NCBI RefSeq assembly: GCF_042666875.1
Contig: NZ_JBHTCX010000003.1
Location: forward strand, 62,001-126,000
DNA: 64,000 bases
Direction: 5' to 3'
Source of the DNA: Brachybacterium sp042666875
GTDB taxonomy: Bacteria; Actinomycetota; Actinomycetes; Actinomycetales; Dermabacteraceae
In this document: piece by piece, positions 40,508-47,910 of the stretch
Position numbering within the stretch: the stretch's first letter is position 1
Layout of the letters: every line of letters starts with the position of its first letter
Notes under the pieces: model-generated
What the model saw: the letters and a program-made list of their open reading frames with translations, nothing else
What the model was told of the DNA's origin: nothing
Database searches by the model: none
Made by a program: the position numbers and the translations under genes

Positions 40508-43500
40508 GCTTCACCCTGATCAATGCCTCCGCCGGCTCCGGCAAGACGTACACGCTGACCCGCGAGCTCGCCCAGCGGATCGCCGCGGGCCTGGATCCCT
40601 CCCAGATCATCGCGACCACCTTCACCGTCAAGGCGGCCGACGAGCTCGCCCAGCGCGTGCGCTCCACCCTGCTGGACCGGGGCCAGATCGAGGCGGCGCG
40701 CGGCATCGACAGCGCCCTGCTGGGCACGGTGAACTCGGTGGCCGGCCGCCTCGTGACGGAGTACGCGCTGGACGCCGGGATCTCCCCGGACGTCGAGGTC
40801 CTGGACCAGACCACGCAGAAGGCCGCGTTCTCCGCCGCCATCGCCCGCACGGCCGCCGTGGCCGGGGCCCGCTGGGCGGCGATGCTCGCGCGCACCGAGC
40901 ACGACGGCGACGAGAACGACACCGGGTTCGGGGTGCGCAAGCAGGCCTGGCGCGGCCGGGTGAAGGACGTCGCCGACGCCGCCCGCACCAACCTCCTCGG
41001 CGCCGAGGAGCTGCGCGCCGCCGCCCCGGCCTCGTGGGAGGAGTTCCGGGCCTCGGCCGGGCTGCCGGAGCCCGGCGAGGACCTGCGCTCTCGCTGGCTG
41101 CACCGGCTGGGGCAGTGCCTGGAGGACCTCGAGGCGGACCTGACCGCCTCCGTCGGCCCCGACGGCGAGCCCGTGCGCGGCGGGCCCATCGCAGCGCGCA
41201 GCGTCCCCGGGGCCCGCAGCGACCTCGAGGCGCTGCGGACGCTGCAGCGCCGGCTCGCCGATCAGGGCCGGGCCCCGTGGTCGAGCTGGCTGAAGCTCGC
41301 CCGCGGCGCCGAGACCGATGCGAAGGGGAAGTCCCGCGGAGCCTTCCGCGCGCCGGCGAACCAGGCGCTGATGCCGCTGTCGATCGAGATCTCGGAGACC
41401 TTCGCCCAGAACCCTGCCTGGCAGCAGGACCTCCGGGATCTGATCACGCTGATCCTGGAGACCGCGGCGGAGTCCCTGGAGGCCTACGAGGACTACAAGC
41501 GCGAGCTGGGCCTGATCGACTTCATCGACCAGGAGGTGCGCGCCCTGCGCCTGCTCCAGGAGTCCCCGCGCGTGCGCGCCTCCGTCGCCTCGAGGTTCCG
41601 CCTGCTCGCGGTCGACGAGTTCCAGGACACCTCCCCCATCCAGCTCGCCCTGTTCCTCGAGCTCTCCCAGCTGATCGAGGAGAAGATCTGGGTGGGTGAT
41701 CCCAAGCAGGCCATCTACGGGTTCCGCGACGCCGACCCGCGTCTGATGGGCGACATCATCGCCGCGCTCGAGGGCGGTGGCACCGTGTTCGGGCAGGGCA
41801 CGGTCGAGAACCTGTCCCACTCCTGGCGTTCCCAGGAGCTGCTGGTGCGGCTGACCAACGCCGTGTTCACCCCCGTGTTCGCACCCGACGGCGGGGACAC
41901 CTCGCGCATCACCCTGTCGATCCCGCCGGCCCGCGCGGCCAGCGCCGGCGACGGCGCCCTCGAGGTGTGGGAGGCCAGGAAGCAGCGTCGAGGTGTGCTC
42001 GGGGCCGACAAGCATGCCGCGATGATCGCCGAACAGATCCGCCGCCGGATCGAGGACGGCACCTTCACCCCCGCCAGCACAGCTGTCCTGGTGCGCAGCA
42101 ACGCTCAGCGCAGTGCCGTCGTCGCCGCCCTGCAGAGACGCGGTGTGCCCACCGCCGGTGCCGCCCATCCCCTGCTGGCCACCCGCGAGGCGCAGCTGGT
42201 GCGCGCGGCCCTGGCCGTCACGCTCGACGGCAGCGACACGCTCGCCCTGACCGAGCTGGTCACCCTGCTCGAGGATCACGCTGCCCATGACAGCTGGTTC
42301 CGCGACCTGATGGCCGCTCCCGACGCGGAGGCGCGCCGGGCGGTCTTCGCCACCTGGTGGAACGACGACTCCCTCGCCGGTCTGCGCGAGGTGCGGCGGG
42401 CCTGCATCGGCTTCACTCCCGCCGAGATGATCAGCGCCCTGATCGACGCCCTCGACCTGCCCCAGCGACTCAAGAGCTGGAGCGAGCAGGGCTCGCGCCG
42501 CCGCACCCTGGATGCCCTGCGGTCGCTGGCCGAGGAGACCACGGCCCGGCGCCGCGCCGAGGGCTCTCCGGTGACCCTGACGGGCCTGCGGGCAGATCTG
42601 GACGCCTGGGAGGAGGGCCCCGATCTCTCCGGGCTGCCCGACGCGGTCTGGGTGGGCACCATCCACGGCGCGAAGGGCCTGGAATGGGACCACGTCGTCA
42701 CCTACCTGGCCGCTTCCGAGAAGGAGCGCGACCACGCCCACGGCGTGCTGGTCTCGACCCCGGGCGACATCGACGTGACCTCCCCGCTGGCCGGCCGCAC
42801 CTTGCGCTTCTGGCCCGAGGTCCCCGCTCCGCAGGAGATCGCCGAGAATCTGGCGGCCTCCGAGTTCGCCACCCGCCGCGCGAGGGCGGAGGCCGAGGAG
42901 GCGGGCCGCCTGCACTACGTCGCCCTCACCCGCGCCGCCCGTACCGCGGTGCTGGCCGTCCCCGGTCCGGCGACGGTGCTGGACGGGCTCGTGCCGCCGC
43001 AGGCCGCGGCGGCAGCCTCACCCTCTGCTGCCGCCTCCGGCGGCGCAGCAGGAGGCTCCGGCGCAGACGCAACCGGCGCAACTGGGGAAGCTGGGGTAGC
43101 CGGGACAGCCACCGTCGGCGAGCCGGCGCAGCTGGTGCGCTGGTCCGACGACGCCATCACGGTCCTCGGCACGGCGGACCCGCTGCCCGCTCGTGTGACC
43201 CGGGTCGACATCGACGAGCTCATGGATACCGTGCCCACGAAACTGCCGCCCGGGGAGGACCCGCTGGCCGCGACCGATGTGCCCCTGCGGCCCGAGCAGA
43301 CCGCCGCAGCAGGTGTCGTGCACTCCGCCGCGCGCTTCCAGGCCTCGGCCACAGACTCGGCCGACACCCTCGGCGAGGTGGCCCCACCCCGGTCCATCGG
43401 CCCCGCTCTGGTCTCCGGCGGCGGCCCGCAGTGGGAACGGGTCGGCGAGGCGGTCCACGCGTACCTGGCACTGCCGCTCGCGGCGCTCTCTGCCGAGCAG

Positions 43501-43911
43501 CGCGAGGCGGCCGCCGAGCGGCTGCTGGAGCGCTGGTCCGTGACCCGCACCGTCGGCCCATCGGTGCTGCTCGAGGCCGGTGCCTCCTGGGCTTCGTTCC
43601 TCGCTGCCGAGTTCCCCGGCGCCGTGCAGCTCACCGAGCAGCCCATCACCTGGTGGAACGAGGACGCGCAGGTGATGGAGGGCTGGATCGACACCCTGCT
43701 GCGACTTCCCGACGGTGACGTCGTCCTCGTCGACCACAAGAGCTACCCCGGCACGGACCCCGTCACCCACGTGCGCGAGCAGTACCTCGGCCAGATGTCC
43801 ACCTACTCCCGCGCCCTCACCGCAGCCGGCACCCGGCCCCAGCGCATCCTCATCCACCTGCCCCTGCGCGGAGAGGTCGTGGAGGTGATGTTGCATGAGC
43901 ACGCCCGCTGA
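40504..43911 (+). CDS. AddA-like UvrD/RecB helicase-nuclease
   Basis: A 1135-residue protein with superfamily 1A helicase motifs: Walker A NASAGSGKTYTLT (residues 7-19), TTFTVKAADELAQR, motif II VDEFQDTS (about 370-377), motif III VGDPKQAIYGFRDAD (about 398), motif V TIHGAKGLEWDHV (about 720) and motif VI LHYVALTRAAR (about 805). An Ala/Gly-rich linker (about 835-875) precedes a C-terminal RecB-like nuclease (GEAVHAYLAL, then DVVLVDHKSYPG at about 1075). The ATG overlaps the AddB-like stop by four bases. It likely unwinds and degrades DNA ends for recombination, making 3' tails. Longer frames upstream are shadows of the preceding gene. Confidence 0.88.
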   Translation: MSFTLINASAGSGKTYTLTRELAQRIAAGLDPSQIIATTFTVKAADELAQRVRSTLLDRGQIEAARGIDSALLGTVNSVAGRLVTEYALDAGISPDVEVLDQTTQKAAFSAAIARTAAVAGARWAAMLARTEHDGDENDTGFGVRKQAWRGRVKDVADAARTNLLGAEELRAAAPASWEEFRASAGLPEPGEDLRSRWLHRLGQCLEDLEADLTASVGPDGEPVRGGPIAARSVPGARSDLEALRTLQRRLADQGRAPWSSWLKLARGAETDAKGKSRGAFRAPANQALMPLSIEISETFAQNPAWQQDLRDLITLILETAAESLEAYEDYKRELGLIDFIDQEVRALRLLQESPRVRASVASRFRLLAVDEFQDTSPIQLALFLELSQLIEEKIWVGDPKQAIYGFRDADPRLMGDIIAALEGGGTVFGQGTVENLSHSWRSQELLVRLTNAVFTPVFAPDGGDTSRITLSIPPARAASAGDGALEVWEARKQRRGVLGADKHAAMIAEQIRRRIEDGTFTPASTAVLVRSNAQRSAVVAALQRRGVPTAGAAHPLLATREAQLVRAALAVTLDGSDTLALTELVTLLEDHAAHDSWFRDLMAAPDAEARRAVFATWWNDDSLAGLREVRRACIGFTPAEMISALIDALDLPQRLKSWSEQGSRRRTLDALRSLAEETTARRRAEGSPVTLTGLRADLDAWEEGPDLSGLPDAVWVGTIHGAKGLEWDHVVTYLAASEKERDHAHGVLVSTPGDIDVTSPLAGRTLRFWPEVPAPQEIAENLAASEFATRRARAEAEEAGRLHYVALTRAARTAVLAVPGPATVLDGLVPPQAAAAASPSAAASGGAAGGSGADATGATGEAGVAGTATVGEPAQLVRWSDDAITVLGTADPLPARVTRVDIDELMDTVPTKLPPGEDPLAATDVPLRPEQTAAAGVVHSAARFQASATDSADTLGEVAPPRSIGPALVSGGGPQWERVGEAVHAYLALPLAALSAEQREAAAERLLERWSVTRTVGPSVLLEAGASWASFLAAEFPGAVQLTEQPITWWNEDAQVMEGWIDTLLRLPDGDVVLVDHKSYPGTDPVTHVREQYLGQMSTYSRALTAAGTRPQRILIHLPLRGEVVEVMLHEHAR

Positions 43912-44638
43912 CCGCGGCAGGTCCGCTGACCGTGGCAAGCCCGCCGTCCGCAGCGAGCCAACTACCCGCGCCAGACCAGCAGAAGGCGGCGGAGGGCCGC
44001 CCGTGCTGTCGATGGAGGAGGCGACGGCCCGCGCGCTGACCCTGCTCGATGAGGCGATGCGGTCCGGGACGCGCCGTCTGCTCGGCATCGCCGGGGCACC
44101 CGGCGCCGGGAAGTCCACGCTCACGGATGTGCTGATCGAGCAGCTGCCCGCCGGGTCCTGCATCGTCGTCCCCATGGACGGCTTCCATCTGGCGGACGTC
44201 GCGCTCGAGCGACTGGGCAGGCTGGAGCGCAAGGGCGCCCCGGACACCTTCGACGCCGCCGGCTACGTGGCGCTGCTGCAGCGGCTGCGCACCGCGCGTC
44301 GGCAGGATCCGCCGGTGTGGGCGCCGATGTTCGAACGCGACCTCGAGCAGCCCCTGGCCGGAGCGATCGAGGTTGCCGGCCACGTGCCGCTGGTGATCAC
44401 CGAGGGCAACTACCTCCTGGCCGACGATGCCTTCGCCCATGTGCGCACGATGCTCGATGCCCGCTGGTTCGTGGAGACGCCCGACGAGGTACGTCACGAG
44501 CGCCTGATCGCCCGCCACGAACGGTTCGGCAAGAGCCCCGCCCGGGCCCGCGACTGGGCGCTGGGGCCGGACGAGGCCAATGCCCGCCTGGTCGCCGCCA
44601 CGCGGGACCGGGCCGATGCCGTCGTGCGCTGCGGCTGA
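43895..44638 (+). CDS. P-loop nucleoside/pantothenate kinase-like protein
   Basis: A 247-residue kinase. After a basic disordered start, the Walker A is IAGAPGAGKST (about residues 65-75); VPMDGFHLADVALERLGRLE and RKGAPDTFDAAGYVALLQRL (about 92-130) are the substrate-binding region of the uridine kinase/PanK-like family, and ITEGNYLLADD (about 168) is the Walker B-like segment. The substrate is uncertain; family members phosphorylate nucleosides, pantothenate or fructose-type sugars. The ATG lies 17 bases inside the end of the helicase gene with an excellent SD (GGAGGTGA). Co-transcription with the repair genes may be incidental. Confidence 0.85.
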   Translation: MSTPADRGRSADRGKPAVRSEPTTRARPAEGGGGPPVLSMEEATARALTLLDEAMRSGTRRLLGIAGAPGAGKSTLTDVLIEQLPAGSCIVVPMDGFHLADVALERLGRLERKGAPDTFDAAGYVALLQRLRTARRQDPPVWAPMFERDLEQPLAGAIEVAGHVPLVITEGNYLLADDAFAHVRTMLDARWFVETPDEVRHERLIARHERFGKSPARARDWALGPDEANARLVAATRDRADAVVRCG

Positions 44639-44780
44639 CCGGGCCTGCCGATCAGCGCCCGCCAGCGCTCGCCGAGCCACGAGCCCGGTCCTGCCCGAGC
44701 CAGTTGTCCAGCACGTTCCGGTCGGTCTCCCCACGCCCGCCGGAGCACCCCCTCTGAGTGGCCGTTAAGGGCACCTCAAA

Positions 44781-44873
44781 GCGGCCTCACTGCGGGGGTG
44801 CTCGACGTGGAGCGGCCTCACAACGAGGATGCTCGACGTGGAGCGGCCCCACAACGAGGATGCTCGGCATGGG
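44781..44873. repeat. Three tandem 31-bp intergenic repeats
   Basis: Units at 44781-44811, 44812-44842 and 44843-44873 share the frame GCGGCCTCACAACGAGGATG and CTCGACGTGG with a few substitutions. A partial hairpin arm (AGTGGCCGTT at about 44758-44767) can pair with the GCGGCCTCAC of each unit. The 293-base gap 44639-44931 otherwise has no gene. No family of known repeat was recognised. Confidence 0.7.
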
Positions 44874-44931
44874 GGCACGTCGGTGCCGGCCCTGGCAATG
44901 GCTCCGCGGCGTGCGCTGCGGCTGACGCCGG

Positions 44932-45429
44932 TCAGCGGGTGCGCACGGAGCGCACGAACGCTGCCGAGCGCTCCTGCAGCCCCGCGATCTTCTGCTCGCG
45001 GTAGTACTCCAGCAGTGCCGGGTCCTCGGTGCGGATCTCGACCGGGGTCGGCGCCCGTCGCACGTTCTTCGAGCAGCGGAAGTCCGCGCAGATCGCGGTG
45101 CCGATGGAGTTGCCGCGCCGGCCGGAGTCCCCGGCGAGCGGGGCCACGAAGGACGCGGCGTGGAGGCCGTCGATGACGTCCTCGCACCACGCGCACAGCA
45201 TCTTGCGGGTGGGAGAGGTGTCGTTGCCGCGCAGCAACAGGCAGGCCACGAAGCCGTCGACCTCGAGGGCGACGTAGTGCAGACGGGGACGCTTGGCGTC
45301 CTGCCAGCCGAGGTAGTCCAGCTGGTCCCACCGGACCTGGGCGAGGTCGGGCAGGCTCGCCCGCTTGGCGTCGCCCTTGCTGGCGTTGACGAAGGAGCTG
45401 CGGATCTGGGACTCGGTCAGGGGGTTCAT
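44932..45429 (-). CDS. FBP-domain protein (FusB/elongation factor G-binding type)
   Basis: A 165-residue protein. The N-terminal part is helical (TESQIRSSFVNASKGDAKRA). The C-terminal FBP domain has the four-cysteine zinc finger CAWC (about residues 79-82) and CADFRCSKNVRR (about 113-124), as in FusB/FusC, which release fusidic-acid-stalled EF-G from the ribosome. Actinobacterial homologues are common and not always resistance genes. The ATG has GAGGA upstream. It is preceded by a 190-base leader with a short ORF and a strong hairpin, so attenuation is plausible. Confidence 0.88.
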   Translation of the reverse strand: MNPLTESQIRSSFVNASKGDAKRASLPDLAQVRWDQLDYLGWQDAKRPRLHYVALEVDGFVACLLLRGNDTSPTRKMLCAWCEDVIDGLHAASFVAPLAGDSGRRGNSIGTAICADFRCSKNVRRAPTPVEIRTEDPALLEYYREQKIAGLQERSAAFVRSVRTR

Positions 45430-45448
45430 GGGTGTGTCCTCACGACGG

Positions 45449-45491
45449 GCGCGCGGGACCGCCCCGTACTCGGACGGGTGTCCCTGCGCGC
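45449..45491 (-). promoter_or_regulatory. Leader hairpin before the FBP ribosome-binding site
   Basis: Arms 45449-45459 (GCGCGCGGGAC) and 45480-45491 (GTCCCTGCGCGC) pair with one bulge; an inner CCCGT/ACGGG stem adds five pairs. It ends about 20 bases before the FBP ATG, next to its GAGGA. It could sequester or terminate. Confidence 0.5.
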
Positions 45492-45539
45492 GGGAGAGTG
45501 TTCAGGTGAGCGTCGTGGTGGCGTGCGGGCACGCCGAGG

Positions 45540-45614
45540 TCACACCGAGCAGGCCGCGTGGGCCGCCCCGCTTCCTGCATGCGTCGTGGGCATGCTGTGC
45601 TCCTCTCCCGTCAT
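45540..45614 (-). CDS. Possible 24-residue leader peptide of the FBP gene
   Basis: A minus-strand frame with ATG at 45614 and TGA at 45540-45542. Its ATG falls within a few bases of the predicted transcription start, so it would be translated with almost no leader. It reads MTGEEHSMPTTHAG at its start. It lies before the hairpin at 45449-45491, the arrangement of a translational attenuator. Not verified. Confidence 0.4.
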   Translation of the reverse strand: MTGEEHSMPTTHAGSGAAHAACSV

Positions 45615-45624
45615 GGACGCGGAC

Positions 45625-45653
45625 ACGCTACGCCCGGCGTGGACAGCCGGCAA
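45625..45653 (-). promoter_or_regulatory. Promoter of the FBP gene
   Basis: On the minus strand TTGCCG (45648-45653) and TAGCGT (45625-45630) are 17 bases apart. Predicted start near 45618 would give a leader of about 190 bases before the FBP ATG. Confidence 0.5.
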
Positions 45654-45718
45654 CCCGATTGAGGCGCGCATCGCCCCGCCAGGGCCCGAAGGTTCCGTTG
45701 CTGCTGCCCGCCACGGGT

Positions 45719-45775
45719 CGACACCGCCGTCGTTGTCGTTATGGCGTACGCATAGCGACCACTACGGCGGTGTCG
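45719..45775. terminator. 57-bp long hairpin between FBP and aldo-keto reductase genes
   Basis: Two 25-base arms (45719-45743 and 45751-45775) pair with three mismatches around GCGTACG; the outer 12 bases (CGACACCGCCGT) are perfect. It lies 115 bases after the reductase stop. The inner arm AGTGGTCGCTATG is shared with the hairpin at 4776-4842. A terminator or dispersed repeat. Confidence 0.6.
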
Positions 45776-45780
45776 GCGCC

Positions 45781-45908
45781 AGGATCACACGGACAATCCC
45801 CGGGACCAGGCGATGATCTCGCCGGGATCAGACGGACATCCCCCGGGATCAGGCAAGCATCCCTGGGGATCAGACGGACGCTGCCCGGGGTCAGGCGATG
45901 ATCTCGCC
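45781..45908. repeat. About 21-bp minisatellite running into the reductase stop
   Basis: Roughly six units of 20-22 bases, each a variant of GGGATCAGACGGACATCCCC, form larger 42-43-base units starting at 45783, 45826 and 45868. GGCGATGATCTCGCCG, which includes the reductase stop codon on the minus strand, recurs at 45809-45824 and near 45893. The array therefore seems to have grown from the end of the gene. The preceding 45430-45718 stretch holds the FBP leader. Confidence 0.7.
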
Positions 45909-46778
45909 GAGCTCGGCGAGATCGGTGTCGGTGAGCTCGAGCGTCATGGCGCGCGCGGAATCGACGATGGACTCCGGGCGGCCCGCGCCAGGGATCGGGA
46001 CCACGTGCTCGCCGAGGGAGAGCTCCCAGGCGAGGACGACCTGCTGCGGGCTGACGGCGTGGGCCTCGGCGATGCGCTGGATCTGCGGGAACCGCTCCCC
46101 CACGGCGCGGGCGCCGCCGCCGGTGCCGCCCAGCGGCGACCACGGGACGAAGGCGATCCCGTGCTCACCGCAGTGGCGCAGCTCGCCGGCGCTGGTATGG
46201 AAGAACGTGGGCGAGAACTGGTTCTGCACGGCGGCGAGACCGCCGTCGCCGAGCACCTCGCGGGCCACGTCGATCTCCTCGACGTTGGCGTTGGAGATAC
46301 CGATCTCGCGGATCAGGCCCTCCTCGCGCAGGGCGGCCAGGGCCTCGACGCCCTCGGCGTAGCGGATGCTGCGGTCGGGCCGGTGCCAGTAGTAGAGGTC
46401 GACGCTGTCGGTGCCCAGAGCGTTCAGCGACTTCTCCAGCGCGGAGCGGAGGTAGGCGGCGGAACCGTCGCGGCCGCTGACCTCGCCCTCGCTGCGGGTG
46501 ATGCCGCCCTTGGTGGCAAGGGTGATCGCGGAGCTGTCCCCGCTCCAGGAGCCCAGGGCCTCGGCGACCAGCTTCTCGTTGTGGCCCATCGTGTCCCAGC
46601 TGGGGGCGTAGATGTCCGCGGTGTCGATGAGGGTGATCCCGGCGTCGAGGGCGGCGTGGATGGTCGCGATCGCCTGCTCGTGCGGGACGGGCTCGGAGCG
46701 GCCGAAGGAGACGGGCATGGCGCCCAGTCCGAGGGCGGAGACGGTCAGGGATCCGATGCGGCGCGTGGGTGCAGTCAT
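45891..46778 (-). CDS. Aldo/keto reductase
   Basis: A 295-residue NADPH-dependent reductase of the TIM-barrel AKR family. The catalytic residues are D52 and Y57 (LIDTADIYAPS), a lysine in ITLATKGGITRS (about residue 85) and a histidine in VDLYYWHRPDRS (about 120). The C-terminal NADPH loop includes VVPIPGAGRPESIVDSARAM. The carbonyl substrate is unknown; the position at the end of the GH172-isomerase-LacI block suggests a sugar. TAGGAT lies six bases before the ATG, so it also has its own leaderless promoter. Its stop lies in the minisatellite. Confidence 0.92.
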   Translation of the reverse strand: MTAPTRRIGSLTVSALGLGAMPVSFGRSEPVPHEQAIATIHAALDAGITLIDTADIYAPSWDTMGHNEKLVAEALGSWSGDSSAITLATKGGITRSEGEVSGRDGSAAYLRSALEKSLNALGTDSVDLYYWHRPDRSIRYAEGVEALAALREEGLIREIGISNANVEEIDVAREVLGDGGLAAVQNQFSPTFFHTSAGELRHCGEHGIAFVPWSPLGGTGGGARAVGERFPQIQRIAEAHAVSPQQVVLAWELSLGEHVVPIPGAGRPESIVDSARAMTLELTDTDLAELGEIIA

Positions 46779-46784
46779 GGGAGG

Positions 46785-46790
46785 ATCCTA
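46785..46790 (-). promoter_or_regulatory. Candidate -10 of leaderless aldo/keto reductase gene
   Basis: TAGGAT on the minus strand, six bases before the ATG at 46778. The bases between (CCTCCC) are not a ribosome site. Confidence 0.5.
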
Positions 46791-46814
46791 TGTCTCAGCT
46801 CACAGCGCGGGGAC

Positions 46815-47813
46815 TCAACTGCGCGGCTGCGTGGACTCGCGCTCGATGATCCGTGAGCGCAGCAGCGTGGTGGAGGGGTCCTCGTCGGGGTTGGCCATGC
46901 GCTGTCCGAGCATGCGAGCCGCGGCCCGGCTGGTGGCGCGCACCGGCTGGTGGACGACGGAGATCGACGGGGTGACCAGGCGAGTCCACAGATCGTCGTC
47001 GGTGGCCAGCAGCGCCGGCACCTCGCTCTTGCCGCGCACCGCCTCGAAGGCCCCGGCGGACATGCGGTTGTTGGTGACGTAGACGCAGTCCGCCGCGGCG
47101 CCCTCGAGGATCTGCTCCATCATCGCGGTGCCGGATTCAACGTGGAGGTCACCGCGCAGCACGGCGGAGTCGTCCACGTCGACGCCGGCCTCGCGCCATG
47201 CCGTGAGGTACCCGGCCACGCGGTCCTCGGTGGTGCGCAGGTCCGTCGGCCCTGCGATCACGGCCGGGCGGCGGAAACCGCGCTCGTGCAGATGGCGGGC
47301 GGCCTGGCGGCCGGCGTCGAGGTTGTCGGTGGCGACCAGGTCCGTGTTCGCCCCCTCGATCCAGCGATCCACGAGCACCACCGGGATGCCGGCATCGGCC
47401 AGCGGCGTCAGATCGGTCAGGGTGCTGTGGACCGGGACCAGCAGCACCCCGGAGACGTGCCGACCCACCAGCTGGGCGAAGCATTCGCGCTCGACCTCGA
47501 GGTCGTCCTCGGTGTGGGCGACCGTCACCGAGTGGTTCCGGCCGCGGGCGATCCGCTCCACCTCACTGATGATCTGGGTGAAGTAGGGGTTCTCCGCATC
47601 CGGCGCGACCACGGCGATCTGCGAGGTGCCGCCGCGGCGCAGGGACCGGCCCATGGCGTTGGGCACGTACCCGGTCGAGCGGACCGCCGCCCGCACTCTC
47701 CGGGTGAGCTCCTTGTCGACCGTGGAGGCACCGTTCATCACCCGCGAGACCGTCGCCGAGGACACCCCCGCTGCGCGCGCCACGTCCATGATCGTCGGCC
47801 GTGGCGTCACCAT
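46815..47813 (-). CDS. LacI-family transcriptional regulator
   Basis: A 332-residue LacI/GalR regulator. The DNA-binding domain is PTIMDVARAAGVSSATVSRV (residues 6-25), followed by the hinge helix GRSLRRGG (about 55-62). A periplasmic-binding-fold sugar sensor follows (VVAPDAENPYFTQIISEVER ... VDRWIEGANTDLVATDN). The SD AGGAGA precedes the ATG. It lies in the minus-strand block with the GH172 and isomerase-family genes, 97 bases downstream of the latter. The paired CAGTAATCG-type sites at 50829 and 50962 in the divergent promoter region are its likely operators. Confidence 0.93.
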   Translation of the reverse strand: MVTPRPTIMDVARAAGVSSATVSRVMNGASTVDKELTRRVRAAVRSTGYVPNAMGRSLRRGGTSQIAVVAPDAENPYFTQIISEVERIARGRNHSVTVAHTEDDLEVERECFAQLVGRHVSGVLLVPVHSTLTDLTPLADAGIPVVLVDRWIEGANTDLVATDNLDAGRQAARHLHERGFRRPAVIAGPTDLRTTEDRVAGYLTAWREAGVDVDDSAVLRGDLHVESGTAMMEQILEGAAADCVYVTNNRMSAGAFEAVRGKSEVPALLATDDDLWTRLVTPSISVVHQPVRATSRAAARMLGQRMANPDEDPSTTLLRSRIIERESTQPRS

Positions 47814-47910
47814 GTGCTTCTCCTGGGTCGTTCCGGTGGTCCGGTCGGTTCATGCCCTCTTCGGGCGGCGACGGGAGAGCCCGTGCCCGTCGCTCGGTCC
47901 CGGACGTCGC

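Noticed and set aside
40396..42915. Open frame of about 840 codons opposite the helicase gene
   Set aside because: The plus-strand helicase motifs are complete and continuous; the opposite frame has no motif and biased composition.
44781..44873. Tandem 31-bp repeats considered as a CRISPR array
   Set aside because: Units are directly adjacent with no spacers and no cas genes occur in the window.
45160..45901. Plus-strand frames across the FBP leader and minisatellite
   Set aside because: Translation is repetitive and unrelated to known proteins; promoters, hairpins and repeats on the minus strand explain the region better.
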